Part shown: in pieces, positions 24,431 through 38,426 of the stretch
Layout of the letters: every line of letters starts with the position of its first letter
Position numbering within the stretch: position 1 is the stretch's first letter
Assembly: GCF_965638725.1 (NCBI RefSeq)
Contig: NC_134956.1
Coordinates: forward strand, 25,169,047 to 25,233,046
Direction of reading: 5' to 3'
Length of the DNA stretch: 64,000 nucleotides
Origin: Aptenodytes patagonicus
Lineage: Eukaryota > Chordata > Aves > Sphenisciformes > Spheniscidae
Program-made: the position numbers and the translations under genes
Notes under the pieces: model-generated
What the model was told of the DNA's origin: nothing
What the model saw: only the letters and a program-made list of their open reading frames with translations
The model's database searches: none

Positions 24431-25330
24431 TGGTGTGTCCAGCTCTAAGCATCTCTGGTCTCCACCTTGCTGAACAGAGTAGACCCCAGACCAGCTTCAG
24501 ATGTGCCCTCAGCTTGGCAGGGCCTGTCGCTGGCAAACCTCTGTATACCCAAGGTGGTACCTCCTGGCTCCATCCTACATCCTCAGTTCCCTCTGACAGG
24601 CCCTGTCCCAATCCCAGCCGAGCGGCCACAGCTGCCACCTGCCCTGAACAAGCTCTGCAGACACTGCTGGACCCAGGGCCTGTGCAAATTCATGGGCTTC
24701 TGCCAAGGTCAGCCCCAGCTTCAAGTCACTTGTCATTGCTATGACCCTTGGCCAGGCATGAAGCCCTTGCCAAACAGCCCTGCACACCGTCCCATAGCTT
24801 CTGCATCCAGCTGTAGTGCTGACTCGCAGCCTCTGCTATCCTGAGCCTCAGCTGGTTTTAACCCCAGCCTCCTAACGCCAGCCAGCCCCAGCCCCAGCCC
24901 AAGCCTTGTTCAGATAGCTGTTGACAGCACCATCTCCAAAACCTACCCAAGCAGTAATTACCGTCAGCAAATCGAGCTGGGTACCGACACCTCTAACCAT
25001 GACCCTGCCAGGGACCCTCCTGGCGTTTACCCAGCCCTGGCCCATCGGTCCCGTCCTCCAGCACCCTTACCTTCACGCCCTGTGCCATCCCTGCTTGAAC
25101 TCCAGCCCAGAGGTCCCTGCCAACGACCCACCTGTGGCCAGCCCCAAGCCCTATCCCTGCACCCCACCTGCACCCCAACCCTGCCCACAGTGTGCCCATG
25201 CCACTTCCAGTAAAGGCAAGGCAGTACTCGGCTGTTACGGGAAGACCCTCCTCGACCTCACTGCACCCCACATGAGTCGATCAGGTCCTGCAGCTCTTGC
25301 GCCACATCCTGGCATTTGAATAGAGGCGCA
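24430..25330. repeat. Strand-asymmetric C-rich block
   Basis: For about 900 bp the plus strand is strongly C-rich and poor in G, with recurring CCCAGCC, CCCTG and AACCCC words, including a short (CCCCAG)n-like stretch at about 24,886-24,900. Boundaries with AT-richer DNA on both sides are fairly sharp. Proline-rich plus-strand frames here follow from composition. It may be a decayed minisatellite or satellite fragment. No gene is supported. Confidence 0.4.
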
Positions 25331-28300
25331 GGGTCAGCCTCTCCGAGTAACTTATTAGCAGGCATCAGTTACAAATGTATGTGCCCATTGCTTTTTACTA
25401 GGAAACCTGAAATGTTTTCCTACCTATGCCTTGCAATGGCCTGCTATCTGCAATTTCGAGATAAATCTTTGATGTGTGGCATCCAGCAGCATGTGTTTTA
25501 CATTGCCTGTAATAGCTGTCTCTCATTATAATGTCACTTGTGGGGTGTCATCTGGTGTTGTATATTTTTGGACATATTGTAAACAGTGTGATGTCATTCT
25601 TGACATCTCCCTGGTGACCCCAACAGTCTTAAAGGTTTACACATTTCTCATGTGCAGTCAACACATTCATTAATCTTAGAGATAAGCTAAAAGTTAAAAG
25701 TCACACACACACATATATGTATAAAAAAGACATGTGCGCACATACACATTTAAAATGTCAGCAAGTCCTATACTGGACTAGTAGTATTTTGAATTTTGTA
25801 GCAGAAAAGCAGAAAAGGAGAGCTATCAGGCAGTTTCAGTTTAGCCTGCAAAGATACTGTTTATGTTCAATCTGCATGCTTCTGTGCATATTTATGTCTG
25901 TGTACAAAATCAATGATGTAAAATATGTGATGTTACAAAACTGCGTACTAATGGAAACTTTCACATGAATCTTTATACAAGTGAAACCAGCTTTTTCTTT
26001 GGACTATCTGGATAACCCAGTAGAACAGGCACCCAAAGTGCTTCACCCACCGGTGAATGTGATCCTGAAACTGAGCAGAAGTAGTGGTAAAGCAAAGAGA
26101 GATGGAGCAACCTGCTGATACAGCTGAGAAAAGTGGAAAAGAAAAGGTAATCAACAGCCTAAATAGTTAAAATGACCTTTCAACACTCACTCTTTTTTAA
26201 AATGTAAACACCATACAGTTAAAGATTGGGGTACTTTTATCACTTGAATGTCAGCTGTTCCATCTTTCTATCTAAGCAGTAGTCTCTCTGCTATTTTCAC
26301 ATCCACATATTACATAGTACATAGGTGTGCTGTGTATCTCGGGGGTCATGGATGTCACAGGGGACTCCCTTTTCTCAGCGTCTTCTGCCCTGCAAGGGTA
26401 GAAGGAATCATACAAATAACACTGCCATCCTACCCAAGTTCAATGTAAGTAAGTGATGTAGTTACTTACACAGGGTGCAGAGCAATAGCTTCATTAAATT
26501 AAATGGCCTGCTTAGCTCTGGAAAGGCTAGGGAAACGGCAGCAACCCTTCGCTTCATGGCATTCATCTGAAGAGAAAAGCAATAATGAGCTTTAATGAGG
26601 ACTAACGAGCTGCAGGCACTGGCTCTGCGCTGAAGGTGACAGCCTGGGCACTGAGCTCCTCTGCCTCTCAAGATGAGGTGTGTGTTGGGAGGATTTGATC
26701 ACTGGACAGAGGCAAACCCAGTTCACTCACACCGTTGGGTCAGATTTGGGCTCCGTCAGCTTTTGTGTTCTCCCAGACCTGAACCTGGGATTTCCCACCT
26801 GTTGACTTCCACCTCCTGCAACCAGCAGCAAAACACCCATCCGGGGCAGGACCTGGTTTTGCCTCCCTCCTGCTCTGCAGAGCAACCCAGCCCCGAGCAC
26901 TCGGGGCCGAGCCCAGTGTTATTCTACTCCTCCCCGGCGAGTGACTCGGCTGTCCCCATCATCCAGGGGAGGCAACCAAGGGTCTGTCAGAGGTCACGGT
27001 GGGAAAACACACATTTCACTAGGTGACTTTAGGACGTGGCATGAAATATGGGGCCTTTCTCGCCCCTCCTAGTGAGTCCTTTCAGGCCAGGCGGCTAAAT
27101 ACCCACCCGGAGAGCCGCTGGCATATAGAAATTAGTTGACAGATTTGGGTCAGCTCCCGGAGGAGAGGTGCGAGTAGCACCAAAACCATCACAGCTGGCA
27201 CTCGTTAGGGTCTCATCTGCAATCCATGCAGAGGTGCCCAAGATGGAGCAAGCCACCGAGGTTTCCATAACCTGGAATCTGACCTCGTAATCTTCTTATC
27301 TCCTTCTCGGTGCTCTCTGTCCTCCTGCACAGAGAACAGCTTGTCATGCGAGGGCAGGCTCCTTTAACCTACTTAATGGTGCTTTTCACCTTCAGGGTCC
27401 TCTCATGCACTGGGTTTATCTTTCGATCAATGTTCTTCTTCTAAGTGATGTCTATTTAAGCCTGGGTTTAAAAAAAAAACCAACAGCAAAACTTACTTCT
27501 GGTTTCAATCAAAACTGTCAATCAATTGCCTTGCTCATTTTAGCCTTGCTTAGCAGTGTTTAGACTTCTCTGCGCAGCACTCATGAAAGAGTCTGGGGGC
27601 CAGTCCCTGAGCTCCTTGCACACACGGTGAGGTTTCCTATCTCACAAATGGTTCCATTGATTTTATCAAGCTATTTGCTAAGCAGTTCAATAATCATCAC
27701 TAGCAGGGATGACAGAGCGTGGCCCATAGTAAACGGTATCTTTGTTTAAGCTCATTCCTGGGACTGTTAGATCCCAGCAGATCTAACATTTCTAGGGCTT
27801 TCAGTCAGACATCCATCTCTGGCACCAATTCTCCTCGGCAAAACTAGAACCTCTCTCGCAGGGCCACGTCCTGCACTCCTCTCTCGCTTGCATGAAACCT
27901 GCAGAGTAAGCACAGTAGCAAGAGTGGCAGGATCTGGCCTGGTGGCTGTTCACATGCAGAAGGTTGAATAAATATTAGTGGTTAAACTAGTAATTAACCC
28001 ACCAGTTGAAATATCCAACAGATCCGATGTTTTCCCTCGGTTGATGCAAATGAGAGTTGATTGTAAACATCTCATGCCTAAATTATACCTTAGAGAATCC
28101 AAGTAACACAGTTGGTCTTGCCTGAATTATTTCAATGAAAACAAGGCAGACAAATGAGTGTGATTGTCCAACTTCTTTCACTTGCTAGCTTTTGCCTCAC
28201 TTGGAAACTCTTGCAGCTGGACGTTCATGCAAGGTTTTGAATGTAAATGTACCTCTTGCCTCCAGATCTGGCACTATTAGCAAACCTGTTTTTCTTTCAT

Positions 28301-31300
28301 TCTTTCTAACACTGAAAGTGGGGAGGAGTAAAAAATGGGAAGAGCTTGTTTGTGGCCTGTATTTCAAATGAACATTGCACTCCAGCTCCCAGACAATCAT
28401 TAAGAAACTGGTGGCCAATACTTTTGTTATTGTGCTGGGGTCTCACACTTAATCAGCTTCAGATCCAATAGCTCTGATCCCATCCAAGAGATGGGGAATG
28501 ACAGCATGTAAAAATATATCCGTTTCCCTATGCCGCTTCACTTGCTGCATGAAACTTTGCATCTGTTTTACGCTAAGACCTAATTAGAACAGCTCCTGGC
28601 TGGAGCTTTTTGTTCCAGAACAAGATAAAAAAAGCCAATGTCTACTTCCTCCCTAAGGGTCCAATTCTTTCCTCCTTTCATGTGCATATCCTCCATGGAC
28701 ACAGACTGCGGAGGGAGAGGGGGAGGGAGCATCAGAAGAAGCAACCGAAGAATGAATGGATTTAGGAAATACCAAGTAACCAAGGAAGTTGGTCCCAGCA
28801 CAGCTTTGGTTAGCATTACGTCTATGTAGCGCTCAGTAAAGGTGCTAGACACGGACATTGTGAATATTGCCTGCTAGCCACAGAATGGGCTTCAGCGTGA
28901 GGTACGCAGCCAGGTGCTCAGGTGAGCTCTGCTGCTGCAGTATCTGATCTTCCTCATCCGGAGGGACTCAGCGGTACTCTGCAGTCACCGCACATGCACA
29001 TAGACTGAATTTTAGCCTCTGCGTTCATGCTGCCAACAGGTGGGCTCTGCTTGCTGTAACAGCAGGTCTGTGCACAACACGGGAGCTGGAATTTGAAAGC
29101 AGCAAATGCCTTTACAGCAGCTTCACCAGCTCATCCTCACATATGTTGTTTACTAGGATTGCAGTAAAGCTGCTGTGGGGAGCTGCTTGTTGCAAGGCCA
29201 GATTAGTAATTTGTTGGGAAGAGCTGAATGGTTGGGCTGGCTGCTCAGGACCAGGAGGGGATGGTTTTCAATAGCATGTTAATCAGCCCTGATTTTGGCA
29301 AATGCCAACAGAGCCACAAAACAGACAGATTGCAAGGTGGCCATACAGATCCCTGGCTCTGTACATACCAGGAGAGAAATGGCAGCATGTTGAGGGAGAG
29401 TGTTAGAAAAAGGCATTTGTATTATACCTTTGCACTCATTGCCCCTCTCGTAGGGAGCAGTTGTCTTTGCAAGATGTCTAACAATGCAACTCTTGAAGAA
29501 AACAAATAATTATTCTAATTTCAGGAGGGCTAATTGTGAGCTTAAAGCTAGACACATGATCAAACACCTTCCTGATTTGAGAAAGGAAGAGAATAGGGCA
29601 TTTCATTTTCAAGCAGCACAGTATAAGACCCTTTCCACTTAGGAAAAACAAATCTATGTCTCCTTATCTTTTCCTTTGCTGCAGATTCATTGACTAATGA
29701 ATTCTTACCAGCTGTAACATTCATCTGCACACTTAAAATCAACCTTGTAAAAGTGTACTTCTCCACAGTGAGTAATTCTTTTGATGGGTGAGTAATTTGT
29801 CTCCGTGGAGGGGCTTATGTTTGGTTTATGCTTTTGCTGCTTGGGATAACATGCAGTGGGAGTCCGCCTGTTTTGCATAATTGTGTACTTTAACTAAGTG
29901 TCAGGGGAACTCAGAGTCATGGGTGGGTAATTTCATTTTTATTGTTATTAATGGCAACTGAATAAATAAATACAAAATAAAAAAAAAAAATCAAGTGATG
30001 ATCTGATTCTTTGATTTTTCTCAAGATTATCCCGGTGAAGGATGCAGGAGACAATATGATGGCTAGGCTGGGAAATTTCCATGGCAGTTTTTCAGGTGCT
30101 TCCTAAAAATGTTTTCCATTAAGTGTCCCTAGAGGTCCAGTATTTGTGATTATCGGAAGGAAGAGGTCTTGATTTTTCTTTCCTTCTTTGGTTTCCTTCA
30201 TCTAATGGCTCCTTAAGACTCTGCAACCCACATTTCTCTTTACAGAACACAAGAAATAGCATCCCTTGTTTTCACACTTCAGAGAAGAGACAAAAGAGAC
30301 CTTTTGGCAAAATGTCAGATTGTGTGACTGATAACACCCCCAATCATTTCAGACTATGACTTGTGGCCATGTTAGACTCAGATGTGAAAACAAAACACAT
30401 ACATTTTATGTTGGCCACTTTGCTCCATTCTATTAAATTAGGACTAGTCATTAGCTGGTGGAGAGGGAGAAACATTTCCATCAAGAACTGGGGCGGGGAG
30501 GTTGCATCTGACATCCCCTCTTCTCCCTCCCCCAGCTTTCCAGCATTTTCCCTCCAGAGATATTGGTGTGAAACCAGCTCACATGACAAATTAAAGTGAT
30601 GCATAACCCAGCTGCAGTCTCTGTTGACAAGCCCCATCACAAAGCAATCGTGCAGATTTTATGCACCCAGAGCACCAGGGAAGAAGCATGGTTAGTGGCA
30701 CACACCATGCTTTCAAGAGAGGTCTGATACAACTTGGCTGAATTCATCTACGGCACGTGAAGGCCAAATGGCTGTCACTTGACAGCAGTTAGTAATGTAG
30801 TTTTAAAAGGGATATTTTCCCTGCTAAATTAAGTTTCCAAGACATCACCATGCATCTTCAGCCTTATCTTTTTGTCTGGATTTTTTTTTTTTTGGCTCTC
30901 CTATCAGTATTTAAACACACAAACAGGGATTATACAGATAAGCCCACAGTATGGTTCATTCTGGCAGTGGCTTATCAATCATGGTTAATTAACTTGGTGG
31001 ATCCATAAACTAGACAATTCAGTGGCAATTCTCTTTTCACCACCATCAACTTAGAAAAAGCTTAGTGACCATTTCAGATGTGCCAGCCTGTCCTCTGCGG
31101 GCAGCGCAGCAACCGAAGCGCAGAGACCCCTTGCACTCGATGAGAACATTTCAGCCCGCACATGGACAAGTGCATTACATCCGGCTCTCCCCACTTTCCG
31201 CCATGTTACCTCCCCTCCTTTAGGAGGGCTGGACTTTGCTACAGGTTTGCATTTGTTTGCTTACAGGCTTAAAGCACTTTTGACTGCAGGCCAAATGGAC

Positions 31301-32719
31301 ATGCAGTTACCCATAATTTCCAACCAGCTACACTGGCCGATTCATTATTTTCACAAGCACCAATTCAAACACCCTGCTAAGATCACTCTGAACTCAGTGT
31401 CCCAAAGCAGGCGTCAATCTGGCCTCCCCACTTTCCCTCCTATGTCCCTTTGAGGATACTGGAAGCCTTGTTCCCCGGATGACCCCCAAAGGACGGTTGT
31501 ACCAGTCTTCAGGGGCATGGCTCTGATCCCAGGGAGCTGCCCAAGGGCCACCCCGAGCTGTGTCAGCAGGACCTCCTGTGCCACCTCATGGTAACCAGCA
31601 ATGCTCTGGAAACCCCAAGTCATGCAAACTGGGAGCACTTCCTCAGAGACTTTACCAGTTTCAGTTCCCCAGGATGGCAGAGACATGGATGGCCAGCGCT
31701 ACTGTGGTTGTAATGCTTGAAGACCCACCCAGCAAGAGAAGGATGTCCTGGCAGCTTCTCATGTATTTACACATCACTCACCTGCAGTTCCCAGCAGCTC
31801 TGCAGGATGCATCCAGCTCTTCCACAGCCTGCCCATGGGCCCCACGCAGCCTTGCTCTGTGCTCCTCAACAGGCCACGTTTGCCTCTCCGTGTAGCTGTG
31901 TTTCAGAGCTGGTGCAAGGAATTTCCCTTGACCTTGCCTGATGATGCTTCTTGGGGCTGACAGATCCAACCATTGATCCATGCATGCAGCCCCCACCTCC
32001 AGCAGATCACTGAGCAGCAGCAGAAGAGACCCAGGTCTCGTAGCAGTGGGCTTCTGCATCAAACAAGGACAAGCTCTTGGTGAAGTTCCATGCATGGTTA
32101 TAACATCTGCAATGTCTCCATCTGTGGGACTCCTCCACCACAGTCACCTCGCCCTAGGCAATCAGAGCACTGAGGTGCCCACTTTTGCTGTGCCAACAGT
32201 CAGAGGGCTGCTAGGGAAACTCTGAGCTTCAGGCTGGCTGCGTCTCCTGGGTCCTGACACAGCCCCCCTGCCTCACCCTCTCCTGCGAGGTCTCTTACAC
32301 CAGAGATGGTGTCTACTTCAGTCTAAAGCTACATCCTCTTTTGCAAAGCCTGACTGAAGCTGCAGTGCTTCAGATCAGGAAATACTACATAAATAACATT
32401 AACATGCTCACACTGCATCCAGAGACCCTGGATATGTGGTGCTGGCTGAGTTAATGGCTCCACTTAAATCGCAGTCCTGGGGGGTTGAGCCAAGCAAATT
32501 GCAATGCCAGCTGAGCACCATGAAAGATGGAAGGACACTGGCAGTGCAGAAGCAGCAAGTCTTTCTCCCCATGCTGAGCACGGGGGAGCAGTGAGGGGGG
32601 GCCCAGCACAGGCAGAGCCCTCACTGACAGGGTACAGCCCTGCAGGGTCTGACCACAGCTGGCAGAGGCAGGTGACAGGGTCCCCCAACAGCCCCAGACA
32701 AGGCAAGCAATGCACCAGG
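25331..32719. other. Intergenic DNA, no gene seen
   Basis: This stretch is AT-rich to mixed, with no recognisable coding region. It contains a (CA)n/(TA)n microsatellite at 25,701-25,724, an A-run at about 29,978-29,990 following AATAAATAAATA-type sequence, and a T-run at about 30,880-30,893. The interval 27,960-28,170, with several TAATTA and ATGCAAAT-like words, has candidate regulatory texture but nothing decisive. Confidence 0.55.
25701..25724. repeat. (CA)n/(TA)n microsatellite
   Basis: A short run of CA dinucleotides passes into TATATGTATA. Intergenic, simple sequence only. Confidence 0.8.
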
Positions 32720-32950
32720 TCCAGGGTCCATCCAGGGGTTCCCATCAGGAGCAAAAGAAGACGGGATCAGAGACAAGGCTACAGCATAAGTCCAAAGCCC
32801 ATCCAGGAGACAGGGCTAAAGACAAGACTGGAGACAAGCTGTAACGCACCATCAGCGGGCCCATTCAGGAGATAAGGTACCTACAGTGCATCTAGAAGGC
32901 AAGGCCAGAGACAGGGCTGGAGAGCAGCATCTACAACATAGCCCAGGCTA
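32720..32950. repeat. Degenerate minisatellite, unit about 60-75 bp
   Basis: Related blocks recur: 'gtccatccagg' at about 32,727, 'gcccatccaggagacagggc' at about 32,797 and 'gcccattcaggagataagg' at about 32,858. They are interspersed with repeated RGAGACARGGC words (for example AGAGACAAGGCT and AGAGACAGGGCT). The spacing is irregular and the copies have diverged. It may be an old tandem array or part of a repeat family unknown to me. Confidence 0.45.
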
Positions 32951-35900
32951 GACCTGAGGACCCAGCCCTGGGCTTAAATGAGCTCCTGGGCCCTGGCCAG
33001 GGGTGTGGGCGGAGGCTCCAGGTGGGGCTGCTCGGGGCTGTTAAGGCCTGTTGGTGCCTGACACCAAATCTGCACCCAGGATGATGGTGAGCTCAGATAG
33101 GCCCTTCCTTGTTCCATCCAGCGAGCATCTGATGGAGCAAGAGGGGCCAAGAGGTCCTGCAGCAATACACCACCGTGTAACAGAGACCCTGGTCTCCTCA
33201 CATGGCAACTGGCAGCCATGGGAGATGCGTGATGGAGGGCACTGTGAGTTGGGCTTGAGGGGCTCCACATGTGTCTGGTGCCCCCAGCCCTCAGGGGACA
33301 TCTGCAGAGAGATTTAGGCCTGGCCCAGATCTGCTAGTTTAAGTAGTATCTAACATGGGACACTGGTGCTCCTCCTCAGACCATGGGAGGGTCTAAAAAG
33401 TGGGGATATCTTGTCTGGACCTCAAACGTCTGTGTTGTGCCGAGTGGGTGGTGGTTGCTCTGCGAAAATCCTGAAGGAAGGGGTATTTAGAGGTATTTTC
33501 ACCAGTGCCTCCACTGAGGGAGAAAAGCAGCAGCAAAAATGCAGAGGAGGAAAATGAAGGATTTCAAAATAATGACCTAGGCTGATTTTGACTCCGAAGT
33601 AGATGAAGGGAATGGAGCTGGGATCCGCTCCCATCAGATGGAAGCAAATTGGACTATTTCCCGGACAGATTGGCCCCAGCTGGGAAAGATAGAAAGAAGG
33701 CAAGGAAGGAAGATGGTTCAAGTAGGAGAACAGCAGCTCTGAGATACCGGCCGTTTTCAAGAAAGCCAGATTAGATATATTATCAAATCAACAGCATTAG
33801 ACACGGCTGGCAGTATCAGAGGAGCCAAGAGACAGAGCTTGTCAAAGCTGATAGTAAATCAAGGTGGAAAAGCAACCAGGCTTCACGTGATGTTTTTCTG
33901 AGCATGACAAAAACTGTGGTCTTGCCCCTGCCTGCAGCTCGCGGGGCAGAGGAGAGGTACTGGGGGCTGGCAGGTGCTTCAAAATCTCTCCCACCTCTCA
34001 AAGAGACTTTAGGCAGTGGCTGGAGACTGGTGTGACACCTTGGGGGAGCGGGGACTCTGCCTATCACCACACCAGAGGGATGTAGCAGGAGCCTCCAAGC
34101 ACCAACATCGGGGCAGCCCATGCCCACCTCAGAGGAGGAGCGCCCGGCAGCAGGCACGCTGCGAGGCCCTTTGGCACCAGTGCCCCCATTCACGCTCGCA
34201 CAGGAGCAGCCCAGCTTCTTGCCAGTGCCCAGAGGGCTCAAGGCTCCCATCCCCAGACCTGCCAGCTGTGCCATCGGTGACCTTGGGGATGTCATTCCAC
34301 CTCCCTGTGCCTGGCTGGAGGAGGGCTGCTCTGCCAGGCTGCTTGGCCAGAGTCCCTGAAGATTAATTAATGCATCCTTAGCTAGAGCTTCAAGCATCTG
34401 TTAGAAGCTTCCTTGGTGAAAAACTTCAGCCCTCCCCAGATCCTCCTTCTCTGAAAGGGCAGGGATGGATTACCTATATGTTGTGACAACTACCTGCAAT
34501 GTCTGAAATTCTCAGGGTTTCCAGATGCTCCAGACAAAAAATCAAACATCCTGGGCGAGAGCCCACAAGCTCAAAGCCAACAATAAAAGGAAGCAAACAA
34601 GCACTGATTAGTGTTGGCTTGCTCCTCCTAAGAAGCCTGTGGGTGGGGAACAAGGCTTAGGGGAGCACAGGTATATCCTGAACCTCAGCCTGGGTGTCTG
34701 ACCTGGCAAGTTACTGAAACTGCTCATGCTGAAGGAAACAGACCAAAGCATGCCAGTAGCTGCTTTGCCGGCCTCCTGGGTGGGAGCTCGCAGAGGGACC
34801 TCCTTCAGCATTTGCCAACGACGAGCAGCGGTGGGAAAGGAAGTGAGTCAGAGCTGAAGCGTGCTAATAGAGAAGCGAAAACATACCTTTAAAAGCTGTG
34901 ATCTGGCTTTGGACTTCAGGGATGGCCACAAGCGGTGGAAACGGGAAGTGTGGTGAGAAAAACCAGCTAGTTCCTGCCCTCCTCTGCCCCTGCTCCCTGC
35001 CCAAAGCCCGTGCCCACGGGGTGAGACCCCTGGCTGGGGCCCAGCACCAAACCTCCAGCCTCTGGGAGCAAAACCGGGTCTCGTCCAGTGGGGCTTTGAG
35101 TGCTGCTGCCAGTGGGGTGGGCAGTGAGCCCCGGGGCTGCCCGGCCAGCCATCAGGACTTTCCTGGTCCTCAGTCTGTGCCTTGAGCCTGGACATGCCCC
35201 CACCTGGCGTTACTGGGGGGAGGCACTCAGGGGCACCAGTGCTGTGTCCCCACTCCCCCACTGGGTCCGTGAGCTGCCAGCAGCCGACACAGTGCCGGGG
35301 GCCTCAGCAGGGCTGCTGGCTCCCTGGCTACGCAGGGACACCCTGGATGGACCTCCTCCTGCCCTGTCCCTCGTCTCACTGGGGGGAGATACCTCAGCAA
35401 GGGGAAACTCCAGCGTGAAGCCTTCCGGTCTGCGTGGTGCAGCCAGGAGGACCTTCACGGTCCCAGATGGCCTTGGCCATCCCTATGACTCTTCTGGATG
35501 CCTCTGTCTTGGAGAGTGGGGGCAGCATTCTCCCACCAGCTGAGTCTCATCATCACCCTGATGAGATCTGCAGGGATGGCAGCTACCCCATGCACACCCT
35601 CAAAGGGAAGTCTTAAAAATAGAAGGCAGTGTAGCATGTGCCAGCTCTGCCAGGTGCCACAGCCACAATAAAATCAGTGCGGGGCTTGAGCCAAGCCAGC
35701 CGGGAGGGGCGCGGGCTTCACCCACACACAGTCCCCTGGGGAAGCTGGCTGGCACATGAGGGGTCCTACGGCACCACTGCACTGAGCTCGGGCTTGACGC
35801 CCACGCGAGGCTGCTCCGACCACCCCCAGGCAGCATCAGGGCGGGTCCCCGGGGCACGGGCATCCGCTGCCTCGTTGCCTGCTACTGCCTCTGGGCAGCA

Positions 35901-38407
35901 GGCACTGGCGAGCCCTGCGCCGGCAGTGCAGGAATCCAAAGGCAGAGGAAGCAAATTGAGCATAATTAAATAAAAGCCCTTTTGTAACCCAGATAGTAGC
36001 AATCTATCTATGCCACTGCCATTATCACTCCTGCTCACTGCTACATCTGTGTATAAAACATATTTAGGTTAGCCTAGCAAGGGCTATTATCTCGACCTAC
36101 AAACCATGCCTTGCCCATGTTTCCGTATCAGACGTGGAGACTGGGCAAGTCCATCTTTCCCTCCCCTCTTCATACACTTTGTGCTTATCAGCCAGCGCAG
36201 CAGAGAGGAAAAGCAGATGCTCCCCCGTGTATCAGCACTCCACAGCAGCTGGCTCCAGGCCTCCCTGCAAACACCCACGGCAGGACCCACTTCACCACCG
36301 CGGCACTTCGCGAAAGCCGGCCGTGCCAGCAGCAAGCCCTGTTGCAAGCCACCGTCCCCAGAACCACCAAGTCTCAGCCCCAGGCTCAAGCCTCTGCTCA
36401 CAGGCTTTCCGGGCAACACGCTGTGGGGCTGGGCTGTCCCCACAGGGCCCCACAGAAGGACCTGAGTCTTTCGGGGGTCAGACGGGACATTCTGGCTCAC
36501 TCACTCTGAGTCAGTGAATTCCTCTGTGGGGCTTCATGGGCAGCTCCTGCTACTGTCCATGCGCCAGAGCAAAACAAAAGAGTGTCCAGGATGGCAGAGC
36601 CCCAGATTTCTCCTTGCTGATGGGGAGAGGGGGAAGGATTTTTAGCAGCCCAGTTACAAGACATTTCCTGGTCAGCACCCTGCTTTTACCAGCTTACAGC
36701 CATGCCCTGTTCCCACACCATGGGCATCCCTCCCTCTACACACCGTGCCCTCCCCAGTGTTGGCTGTGTCCACACCCTGTCCCCAGTAATTAACCGCATT
36801 ATTAGCACTTGGCAAAAGGTGCCAGCTGTAAGCAGTGCTTGGGAGGGGGACATGGCAGAAGGACGATGGGTGTTTTCCTAACAGGAGAGAGCATCTTCAG
36901 GCTGAACCTCTGCAGGCTTATCTCACCCCAGGGGGAGCAGGCAGCTTGTCCCTGCCAGCTCTGACCGCACTGCTGTGTGCCTGCATGCCCTGTGGGCCAC
37001 CACCCCACAGAGCTGGCCCAGCTACCACCTCCAGCCCCTGCTGCTCTGCAGCGTTGCCATTACGGAGGTCCCTCCTTCCCTGGCCGGCGTCAGGAAATAG
37101 GGAATTTATCAATGTGGCCGTTGTTCCTGCCTCCTGTCCTGTCTCCAGAGAACCTCCAAATCTCATATGATTTTTTCCCCTTCTTTTTTTTTATTAGGAG
37201 CCTATCCTGCATCAGAGAAAAGGCCCCTTTGTGTGTGATCTCTGCTGCTGGACACACAGCCCCACCAGAGCAGGGCTGAGGCAGGCCCTTGGGGACTTGG
37301 TCAGTGTGGTTCCCCTCTGCTGCTGGGGCAGGTCAGCAAACAGGACAACATGTTGCCCAGGAGCCAGAGGAGACACCAAGCCTCAAGGGCCAGGGCTGCC
37401 AGCAAATGCACACCGTACTGCAAACAGGAACAAGAGAAGCAGCGGCAGGGGTCAGACCTGTGTGCCCAACAGAGCCTGTCTGGCATGCTAGCTACGGTGG
37501 ATGAAGCAGGGAGGAGCAGGCCACCAAATTTTTGTGGACTCCAGCCCCACTTTGAGGAGAGGAGAGGAAAGCAGAATCAGACAAATGACTAATTTTCACT
37601 GTAATCACAGATCCAGCCACGCTTAACACAACAGAAGCAGAGTATTCAGCCTTACATGAAAGCTGGTTTGAGAGCTATCAATATGTGCACCATAAACAAT
37701 TATGCCTTGGAATAGCTCCCTCCAGGGTCAGGGCAATGATGCGTTGCAGAGCCATGGCCCGTGGCCACACGATCCCTTTCCGTGTAGACATCAGAGCTGA
37801 GCGCAGGCCTGGATGTTGTGCTGGCAAGTGTGTGTGCAGGATCTGGAGAGGGACTGCTGAGCCTGAGCAGGGAGAGGCTATTCCTCACCTGGGGTCAACG
37901 CTGGATACACGGGTGGATTCAAGCAGCAATAACCACTGAGTTACTTCTGTAGTGACGCCGAGCCATACGGGAGAGGGGTCCCATGCAATGGGAACAGCTC
38001 AAGGTCTTTGATGTGCTGCTGCAGTCGTTGTCTGTGGCCCAGTGACAGCGAGGAGAGGCTGGGACGTTTGTACAGCAGGGGTGCTCTGGAGCCCATGGCA
38101 ACAGCGGCAAGGTCTTTGTGTAACCGAGTGGGTCACGTCTCCATGTCACCTCTCATTCCCCAGTGCTGCTCTGGGAGAAACAGCAATGACAAACCAGAGA
38201 AGATGGTTGTGCTGGGGAACACAATGGGTTTGCCTCCACGTGGAGCAAGCTGGGCTGTGCAAGAGCCCAGGGCTGCTCCTCGTGGCCATTCCCATGCCCT
38301 CTGTGCATCCTCCCATCGCTGGTCAGCCAGATGCAGCCCGGCAGCATGGTGGGGTGCCAGGATGCAGCTGACAACTAGTGCAGCCACTGTGGGACAGACA
38401 AGCCCCC
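32951..38407. other. Intergenic DNA, moderately GC-rich, no gene seen
   Basis: Many overlapping short ORFs occur on both strands because GC is moderate and stops are sparse. None resembles a known family or shows a consistent exon structure. AT-rich words cluster at about 35,940-36,080. I see no RNA gene or clear mobile element. Confidence 0.5.
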
Positions 38408-38426
38408 GGGGGGGGGGGGGGGGGGG
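38408..38426 (+). repeat. G19 homopolymer
   Basis: Nineteen consecutive G directly follow CCCCC. Such tracts can form G-quadruplexes and are often mis-sized by sequencing, so the true length is uncertain. It lies about 350 bp left of the orphan CpG island. Confidence 0.9.
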
